A DNA stretch of 64,000 nucleotides, from assembly GCA_045613065.1 (NCBI GenBank), contig JAZLAH010000042.1, positions 1 to 64,000 of the forward strand. The letters are read 5' to 3'. The notes below the pieces were generated by a model that saw only the letters and a program-made list of their open reading frames with translations, did no database searches and had not been told where the DNA came from. The position numbers were made by a program, and so were the translations under genes. Below are positions 8,741 to 17,100 of this stretch, one piece after another; position 1 is the first letter of the stretch; every line of letters begins with the position of its first letter. Origin of the DNA: Fimenecus sp045613065 (GTDB lineage: Bacteria > Bacillota > Clostridia > Oscillospirales > Acutalibacteraceae).

Positions 8741-10162
8741 ATGAGAAAATTTGATACTAAAGTACAGTACCTTAAATATAAAGTTTTGCGTGAAGTTGCA
8801 AAACACAGTTGGAATGACACTCTTATTGAAAATCTTTGGGACATTCCAAAATCAATTTCACCTGGTAAAGAACCAACTATGAGATGTTGTGTTTATAAGG
8901 AACGTGCAATCCTTGCACAGCGTATTAAACTCGCTATGGGTGGAGATAAGAAAAACCCAAATGTTATTGAAGTTATCGATATTGCCTGTGACGAATGTCC
9001 TGCAGCGGGATATGAAGTAACAGATTCATGCCGTGGATGTCTTGCACACCGTTGCGAAGATGTTTGTAAGCGTGGAGCAATTTCATTTGACCACAACCAT
9101 GTAGCACATATTGATAAATCAAAATGTGTTGAATGTGGTCAGTGTGCAAAAGTGTGTCCCTTCTTTGCAATTATTAATCGTAAACGTCCTTGCCAGAGTG
9201 CTTGTAAAGTAAAAGCAATTAAGATTAATGATGATAATGCAGCTGCTATTGATAACAGTAAATGTATCCAGTGTGGTGCTTGTGTATATCAGTGTCCATT
9301 CGGTGCAATCAGTGATAAGTCATTTATCCTTGATGTTATTGATATGATTAAAAGGAGCAATGGTAATAAAGATTATAAAGTATATGCTATTGTTGCTCCT
9401 TCAATCTCAAGCCAGTTTACTTATGCAAAGTTAGGTCAGGTAATTACAGGACTGAAAGAACTCGGTTTCTACACTGTAATTGAAGCAGCACTCGGTGCTG
9501 ATATGGTTGCAATGGAAGAATCAAAAGAACTCAGTGAAAAAGGATTCCTCACAAGTTCATGTTGTCCAGCATTTGTACAGTATGTTAAGTCTTCATTCCC
9601 TGCACTTTTACCTCATGTTTCACATAACTTGTCACCTATGGCAATGCTTGCAAAGTACATAAAAGAAACCAGTGAAAACGCTAAAGTTGTATTTATCGGA
9701 CCTTGTACCGCAAAGAAAGCTGAAGCACAACTTGAATCAGTTAAGCCACACATTGATGCAGTTCTTACTTTTGAAGAATTACAAGCTCTTTATGACAGTA
9801 AAGATATTGACATTACAACACTCCATGAAGACATACTTGATAATGCTTCATATTACGGAAGAATTTTCGCACGTACAGGCGGTCTTTCAGATGCAGTTGT
9901 ACAGGCTTTAAGTGAACAGAATATCGATTTCACAGTTAAACCTGCAGTTTGTGACGGAATTGAAGCTTGTAAGGTTGCACTTCTTAAGAAGAGTAAGAAC
10001 GTTCTCGATGCAAACTTCATCGAAGGTATGGCATGTACAGGTGGATGTATCGGTGGTGCAGGATGTCTTACACACGGAGAAAAAAATAAATCTGAAGTTG
10101 ATAAGTACGGTAAAGAGGCATTTGAAAAGACAATCTCCGACGCCGTTTCGGTTCTTAAATAG
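8741..10162 (+). CDS. Monomeric [FeFe]-hydrogenase (group B type)
   Basis: 473-aa soluble enzyme, 2H+ + 2e- to H2 with ferredoxin as likely partner. An N-terminal region rich in cysteine (C97/C100/C105/C109, C129/C132/C135/C139, C175/C178/C181/C185) suggests three [4Fe-4S] clusters. The H-cluster domain has complete signatures: TSSCCP (271-276, including the proton-transfer cysteine), GPCTAKKAE (320-328) and the C-terminal MACTGGCIGGAG (430-441). Unlike the upstream protein it has no PAS domain, and its L1 proline is kept, so it is probably the catalytic member of the pair. An AAGGAGATGA site precedes the ATG. No hydEFG maturases are in the window. Confidence 0.92.
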   Translation: MRKFDTKVQYLKYKVLREVAKHSWNDTLIENLWDIPKSISPGKEPTMRCCVYKERAILAQRIKLAMGGDKKNPNVIEVIDIACDECPAAGYEVTDSCRGCLAHRCEDVCKRGAISFDHNHVAHIDKSKCVECGQCAKVCPFFAIINRKRPCQSACKVKAIKINDDNAAAIDNSKCIQCGACVYQCPFGAISDKSFILDVIDMIKRSNGNKDYKVYAIVAPSISSQFTYAKLGQVITGLKELGFYTVIEAALGADMVAMEESKELSEKGFLTSSCCPAFVQYVKSSFPALLPHVSHNLSPMAMLAKYIKETSENAKVVFIGPCTAKKAEAQLESVKPHIDAVLTFEELQALYDSKDIDITTLHEDILDNASYYGRIFARTGGLSDAVVQALSEQNIDFTVKPAVCDGIEACKVALLKKSKNVLDANFIEGMACTGGCIGGAGCLTHGEKNKSEVDKYGKEAFEKTISDAVSVLK

Positions 10163-10255
10163 AGTCAATTAAAACCTGCCTTTTGCATTTACTCTGCACG
10201 AACAGATTTTAATATTGGTATAAAAATTAATTATTATTAAACTAGTAAAAAAAAT

Positions 10256-10290
10256 AAATCCCTATGGTAACAAAACTACCATAGGGATTT
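10256..10290. terminator. Bidirectional intrinsic terminator
   Basis: Perfect 14-bp inverted repeat (10256-10269 / 10277-10290) with a 7-nt loop, A-rich on one side and T-rich on the other. It ends the plus-strand hydrogenase cluster and could also end minus-strand transcripts from the SPASM remnant. Confidence 0.85.
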
Positions 10291-10313
10291 TCATTTCAAT
10301 ATATTAATCAAAT

Positions 10314-10855
10314 TTAATCTTTTAAATCACTTAGTTCATTTCTAAGCTTTTCTGCCTCAAGTTGAGTGATTCTTGCTGTTTCAGTGTAACAAACTGTTGC
10401 ACATACATTGTAAAAATGGCGATATTTACAAGTTTGACACTTTATTGGCAGAGTTATTGATAATGTATATTCTTTAACTTCTTTCCAATCTTCAGAAAAG
10501 CCTAATACATTTATGTCAAAAGCTTTATCGATTATACCACAAAGTGACATTTCACCTTTCTTATTAATCCAGATGCTTGTTTTTCCTGCTCGACAACGAA
10601 CTTTTCCTGGTTCCACTTCTTCAACACATTCTTTTTCAAACATATCAATGCCCTTTTTCATACCCTCTGCACGACTTACGAACTCCTCAGGAGAGTATCT
10701 TAAAAGAGATCATCCTACACGGCATTTTGCAGTCTCCACAGGGTCAAGACGATAGTCGTTTTCACCATTATCATTAGAATCACCTGTGCAACCAACAAAA
10801 ATCAATATCAATACAAGATATAGGCAAAACCTTTTTATGTTTTCATATTATCTCC
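10314..10855 (-). pseudogene. Decayed radical SAM/SPASM peptide-maturase remnant
   Basis: The intact part (ATG at 10661 to 10314, 115 aa) is a SPASM domain: CRAGKTSIWINKKG, SLCG, then CQTCKYRHFYNVC...C, as in the C-terminal half of radical SAM peptide maturases. The same frame continues upstream without a Met (RYSPEEFVSRAEGM) to an in-frame TGA at 10710-10712, where relatives commonly have Trp. It continues further to RLDPVETAKCRV, joined to a lipoprotein-like signal segment ending in a VGC lipobox. A ribosome site and ATG near 10846 would need one extra A to enter this frame. The radical SAM core with its CxxxCxxC motif is absent. So: one deletion, one nonsense and one frameshift. The 115-aa part might still be made from ATG 10661. 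Confidence 0.7.
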
Positions 10856-10868
10856 TTTAATAAACTTT

Positions 10869-10901
10869 AAAGCCGAGTCACCATTCTAGTGACCCGGCTT
10901 T
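10869..10901 (-). terminator. Hairpin after the Cys peptide gene
   Basis: 13-bp stem (10869-10881 / 10889-10901) with a 7-nt loop. The single imperfect pair is a G-U in the minus-strand RNA, which favours that direction. The U-run is short, so termination may be partial, allowing readthrough toward the SPASM remnant. Confidence 0.55.
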
Positions 10902-10910
10902 ACATATAAA

Positions 10911-11147
10911 TTATGACTCAAATACGTTCGAATCTGCTGTTGGAACATGATAACAAAGGCTATCCTCAGCACCTGGGAAATACGCCATACAAGCACCCTC
11001 AAGGAAAACTGTTAAACCACCCTGCCCTGGGATTTCTACAGGACATGCCAGAGGAGCATTATTTGATGTAAATTCACACCCTGCAGATATTGATGTCGAT
11101 AAATTCATTTCGAAAAATGAAACATCTGGTTTTATATATTTTTTCAT
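10911..11147 (-). CDS. Small four-cysteine peptide, possible RiPP-type precursor
   Basis: 78-aa peptide of unrecognised function. A lysine-rich start (MKKYIKPDV) and an LSTSISAGC stretch are followed by a part with cysteines at 24, 35, 53 and 65 and several glycines and prolines. There is no obvious Sec signal peptide. The start codon overlaps the stop of the giant upstream gene as ATGA, so translation is coupled to it. A SPASM-type maturase remnant lies directly downstream on the same strand. Leader-like N-terminus, Cys-containing core and SPASM neighbour together suggest a ribosomal peptide precursor whose maturase has decayed. A small chaperone or secreted companion of the giant protein is an alternative. 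Confidence 0.6.
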   Translation of the reverse strand: MKKYIKPDVSFFEMNLSTSISAGCEFTSNNAPLACPVEIPGQGGLTVFLEGACMAYFPGAEDSLCYHVPTADSNVFES

Positions 11148-14100
11148 GCGAATATCCCCCTGAAGAACTCTAAAATACTCTTGATAAATTCCAAAATAGT
11201 ATTAAATGGATTTGCTACACCATTATCCTCACTAACTGTGATTGTTTCTGTCACCATAGGCTGACTTACTCGACCATTATTAGCAAACAGGATAATATCA
11301 TAAGTTTTTTCACCTATTTCAACAACATTAAATGTGTATGTCCATACTTTATTACCGTTTTCATCAACTGTAAATTCAGTAATTTCAATACCATCAATTG
11401 TGATTAGTGCGATATCTGCTGGTGTAGTAATTGTAAGAGTTACTTCTGCTCCTTCTTTAAGTGAAGTATCAGACCATTCCATCTTAATATCTTCTTCTGT
11501 ATAAGGGAATGCCATAACTGATTTTGCTGTTGCATAAGCCATTGCTGGAGTTGCTGAATTAACTACAACCTGTAAATCACCTTCTGCATCTGCACTTGTA
11601 AATGCCCACTTAAGATCAGTAAGTGAAAGAATTGAATCTGATGTGTTCACAATAACGATAGGATACTTTGTCTTGTACTTACCTGTTGTTGCAAGTTCGT
11701 TTTCATCCCATACGATTACTGAAGCTAATCTTCTGAACATTTCGTGAGCACCACTTACTGTCACATATCTTGGAGTAAGGTCATTTGTATTCATCAAAGC
11801 AACTTCTGATGTGTTACCGAATACTGTCTTCATACCAAGTTCTACGCTTGTAGGTGCGATTGGCTCATCTGAAACAAGATGGAAAGCAATTGCCTGACCC
11901 TTTGCAAGGTAGACCTCGTTATTTGGACCAGCATCACGATACTTATCACTAATACCGTTTGCATCAAGTGAACCGATACTGTCAATGAAGATTGAACCCT
12001 GACTATACTGTGTATTATCAAGTTTATAAACATCATCGTAGAATGTCTGTGAATCAAGAATTGTCTTTCTCAATTCTGTGAAGTTTGGATTATATTCATT
12101 ATCTTCAAGATATGCATCTCCGATAACTGAATCAACTTCAGGCTTCTGACCTGCAGGATTATAAATTCTTACAGAGTCAACATAAATGTCATATGAGCCG
12201 TCTTTAGAAGTATCAAACATATCACTGTACATAGGCTTGATAACAACTCTGTATGTACCGTAACCAAGCTCACGAGCACTGATTACTGGAACCTGATACA
12301 AGCAACCATCACTGTCAGGATTTGGAACGAATGTACCATTACCTTCTTCATCCTCTTCATAAGAATATCCGTAATATGTCTGAACGATGTAGTTCTTATA
12401 AAGAGTTGTTTCGCCCTGTTTATAAATTGATACGAGAACTGCACCTGTGTTGCTGTTTGTTACGCTGAACAAGTCGAAACCTGTACCACAGAATGTGAAT
12501 TCAGCAGTTGGCTCTTTACCGAATGCGTTAGCATCAACGCTTGTGAACATCGCACTACCTAAAGAGTAAGTATAGCTATCATCATAAGCGTGGTCCATAC
12601 CATAAACATTGTTTGCGTCTATTTCAGCAAATGAGAATGAACCTGGTCTGTCTTCTGCCTGGAACTTCTCTTCAAGAGTTGAACCTGTCTTCTGCCATAC
12701 GTAACCATCACCATTTTTAAATGTGAAGAATGATTCTTCGTAGTAGATGTTTGCAGCAGGGATTACAGTAACCTCTGTGTAAAGGTAAACTCCTTCGTCT
12801 GTAAGATATTCATAATAGAATACGTTTTCTTCGCTCATTGTAAGGTTTGTAGGAGTAAATACAATCTTGTCACCCTCAATAGTAGCTATACCGTTTGTGA
12901 GAGTAAGACTACTTGAAGCATCCTGAAGTCTGCTTTCAACATAAGGAATATTGTTAAGCTCTGTGCCGTCAACGAGCTTTGTACCGATTGCATTGAGTTT
13001 ACCCTTGTTTGCGTTAATATCGTTTACAAGAACATTGATTTTAACCGGAAGACCGTAGTCAACAACAACACTGTCAGGAACAATACCACCGACACGGAGA
13101 ACTGCGAATGAAACGTGAGTGTTCATATAGTCATTTACAACAGGAACAACACCATCACCACAGTAAACAATACTACCATCACGGAAATATGTTGTCTTGA
13201 TATCAGCCTTGTCATTGATTATTGCCTGGCTTGGATTATCACCACTTGAAACAGCGACGCTATATGTTGTATCTTCATTGAAAAGAAGATAACCTGCAGG
13301 AAGTTTTTCCTTAGCCACAAGAGTAATAGCTGAATAGTCACCAGCGCTGTTAAGAAGGAGTTTTTCTGTCTTTTCCTGTCCTACAAGAACTCTTTCTGCA
13401 AATGGAACAACGATACCGTCTGTGTTAACAGGCTGACCATCTTCATTTACAAGGTAGAATTCATAGTTAACAACTGCGTCTTTCCAACCTATTGTTGGAA
13501 CTGGGAATACCTGATGACACTGAGTGCCACGATAGTTTACGTAATCTACATAAGCGTATTCGTTAGTTGCAAATGTACCGCCTTCTCTTTCACCCTCTGC
13601 AGAACCTTCAAGATAAGCATAATACTTGAGTGTTATTTCGTCTCTTGTGATATCACCGATATTCCAACTGAATGTTTCGTTTGTAATATCGTAAGTTACC
13701 TTTGAACCGACAATCTTATTTGTTGAAGAATCATAGATATTCTTATCACCAAGAAGATTTGAATATGCTGCAGTAAGCTTACCGTTTGAATCTGTCTGGA
13801 AAGTAATTTTTTCAATTACTGTATACTCGTTTCTTGTTCCATCACTATTGAGTTTCCACGAACCAATTTCTATATATGGTGCAGGGTCAAAAGTGATAGT
13901 TGCCATACCATTGTCAAGAGTTAAGCTTGGAGCAAACTGTAATTGGAAGTTTTCACCCATCTTGTCAGTAACAACAGCATTGTTAGCAGCAAAGATAATC
14001 TTCTTCAAGATACTATCATAAGCTTCCTGAAGGTTACCACTTGCATAGTAGTAGTTATCTTCTGTACTTGCCATTGTTGTAAGAACATCACATGTAAGTG

Positions 14101-17100
14101 AGCCCGGCTCACCAGCACCATAACCAATAGTGAACATTGTTGCACCAAGACCTGTACGATAGCCGCTATAGTAATCTACCTGTGGCATATCGCTAAGTGT
14201 TTGACCCTCTGGAGTTTTGATGATTTCTGCGTACCAGTTGTCGCCTCGTGTGTTGAAGTACTGTGTTGCAGGATATGTTGTTGTATCTGCAAGATAAGAA
14301 GCAAGAATTGAGTGATCTTCATCACCACGAAGCCATGCTTCAGACACTCCATCAGGGTCATCGTTACCATATTCTACCTGAACACGGTTGTATACATAAG
14401 GTTCACCGTCTGACATAAATACCACATACTGCATCTTGTTAGAATTTGGGTCATTCTTTGCATGTTCAAGAATTTTATATGCTTCCTGAAGACCGTAGTC
14501 ATAGTTTGTACCCGGTGTACTGTTATATGCAAGAGAGTCAATTTGTGCAATAAGTGTTTCAGATTCATTAAGTGTCATAAATGCACCTTCAGGTGTGCCA
14601 TCACCTGTGATGATTCTGTCTTCTGTGCTTGATTCATGTGTTGTGTAGTTAGGTGATTGTTCTGTAATGCTCTTGTAGTTTTCTTTATAACGGTCAAATG
14701 TAACAATAGCAATTCTGTTGTTACGATTTGCATTTACAACCTGTAATGCAAATTCACGAGTATCCTCAATAGCACTTGTAAGTCTTCCGCCACTATTCAT
14801 ACTTGATGAGTGGTCAAATACAACAACAACGTCAACTGCCTGTGGAAGTGGAACACCTGTAACAGAAAGTTCAACTTCAGTCACACCCGATGTCTGGAAA
14901 TTGTATCCACCAGCCATAGAAGACGCTGTCTTATTGATACGAACAGAACCTTCATGAGGATACTGAGGATAATCATTTGTAGGTGATTCATAATCGTCAT
15001 TTGAAACGTTTAGAGTTGTTTTTACAGTATATGCAACAGATTCGTTTGCTGCATCTGTACCCTTAACTTCAAGAGTTACTGTCACAAAACCTTCTTTACC
15101 CGTATATGTAACTAAACCGTTTTCATCAATGGTTGCAATACTTTCGTCGGAAACTGACCACTTTGTGCTTGTGATACTCGAATAACCCTCTGTATATCTA
15201 AGAAGCTGCTCAGTATCGTTTTCCGTAATATTATAACGATTTTGGAGAACATTTGTAAGGTCCGATGTACCCATGAATGTTGAAACTCTGATTTCTGTCT
15301 TAGGTTTTACAACTTCACTTGACAAACGCTGATAGATATACAACTTTTCGGTTGAACTCCATGAAAGACGGAAATCATAATTTTTACCTGAGTCCATTCT
15401 AAGAACGTTTGGCTCAGCTTGAGAAGAACCTACATATTCACTTGACTGCTTTGATACAATCTGATTTTTACTTGTTCTAGCAATAAGATATGCATCGTGG
15501 TCGTATTCATCAAGTGTTTCAGTTGTGATTACTCGTCTGTATGGACTGTAATCTCTGTCAGCAACCAAAGCAAGATATTCGTTTGTTGCTTCATTAATAA
15601 GGTAGTAATATCCTTCTGTGTCACTTTCAACACATTTCCAAACATTACCATTTTCGGTATTTGTGATTGTTAAACCACTATCCAACTGTTCAACATTGCA
15701 AGATGAACTCTTAAGACGATGTTCATTTGAATCCACATAAGGAGTATTTGTCATCAAATATGCTGTACCAACAGTGTTTGAATTAACAATAAGATATGAC
15801 TCACCGGAAACAAAGTTTTCTGTCAAAACAAAATTACTCCTTAAATCCAGTATCTGTGGATTAACTTTTATTTTAACGGTTGATGTTGCTGTATCGTATG
15901 TTCCATCTTCATTTGGAACAGTTGATGTAGCAACAACTGTAATTGTTGTTGTACCGGAATTTCCTGTGTATGTTACAACACCAGCATCGTCAATAGATGC
16001 AACAGATGTATTTGATGAAACCCATTCATAAGTTACAAAATCATTATTTGGGAAGTTTTCTGTTTTACCCATCAATATTTCTGTTTGGAATGGAGAAATA
16101 TTAGTTCTGTTCAATGTTGTATTTTCAACATTTGTATATCTTGAACGAACATGAACATATGGAATAAGTTCAGTCTCTTCAAACAGATATAATTTAGAAG
16201 ATTCTGACTCAGCAGGTTTTGTAATACGGAAATATCCACTACTACTCATTTTGATACCTGTATATTTAGCTGTTGTTTCATTAATCTGCTGATTGTAGAG
16301 AGTACTACCATCGTATGTCCACTTATAAAGTTCTGAATCATAAGTTGAAAGACTCGCATCTGTTGAAACAACATTTTCTGTTGTTCCTGCCCAGAGATAT
16401 GTACCATCGTCCTCACTTACAAAGTAATAATATCCATCATCACCTGTGCTTTCTGCCACCCATACTGGTGTAAGATGGTCCTTAGCAATTTCTACGTAAA
16501 CGTTGCCGTCAGCAGAGTCAGGCTGTATAACAGCATATTCTCTTGTAAGATATGCACTTGATTTATGAGTGCTAAGCATCAAGTATGCAGCACCAACAGA
16601 ATTTTCTGATAAAGCCACATATTTTTTGCCCGGTTCAATAGTTTCTGTATATTTAAATACTCTTACAGGCTCTTTTGTAACTCTTGCATCAAAAGTTACT
16701 GTTGCAGAATCTGTCTTACCATTTTCATCAGTTATAAGGTATGTAATATCAACAATACCAGGTTCACCTGTAAATGATACTATACCGTTCTGGTCAACAG
16801 TTGCAATATCATTATCAGAAGAAATCCAATTTACAGTTGCATCTTCACCAAAGTTTGCATATGTACCTTTAAGTGTTCTTGTAGTTGAATTTGAAACTGA
16901 ATAAATAATTTCCGTTACACCGTCAACATTTTCATTGTTCATTTTAAGTGTTACAAAAGGAACTGTTTCAGTTCTTTCATAAATAAACTGTTTGCTGATG
17001 CTTGACTCTGCACTACCTCTAAAGTTTCCATCAGAGCTATACTGAATACCTCTATTACCATCATTACTAACGAGGAAACCTGAAGCATTCACAACCCACT

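Noticed and set aside
10710..10712. Selenocysteine or TGA-as-Trp readthrough in the SPASM remnant
   Set aside because: TGA is used as a normal stop in this window (for example at 11144), no SECIS-like hairpin is clear, and a frameshift and missing core also indicate decay.
11144..11220. LPxTG anchor on the giant protein
   Set aside because: The C-terminus has no LPxTG-like motif and no hydrophobic-then-basic tail.
14718..14957. 79-aa plus-strand ORF inside the giant gene, and many similar ones
   Set aside because: These lie opposite strongly coding frames, lack ribosome sites and show no family features.
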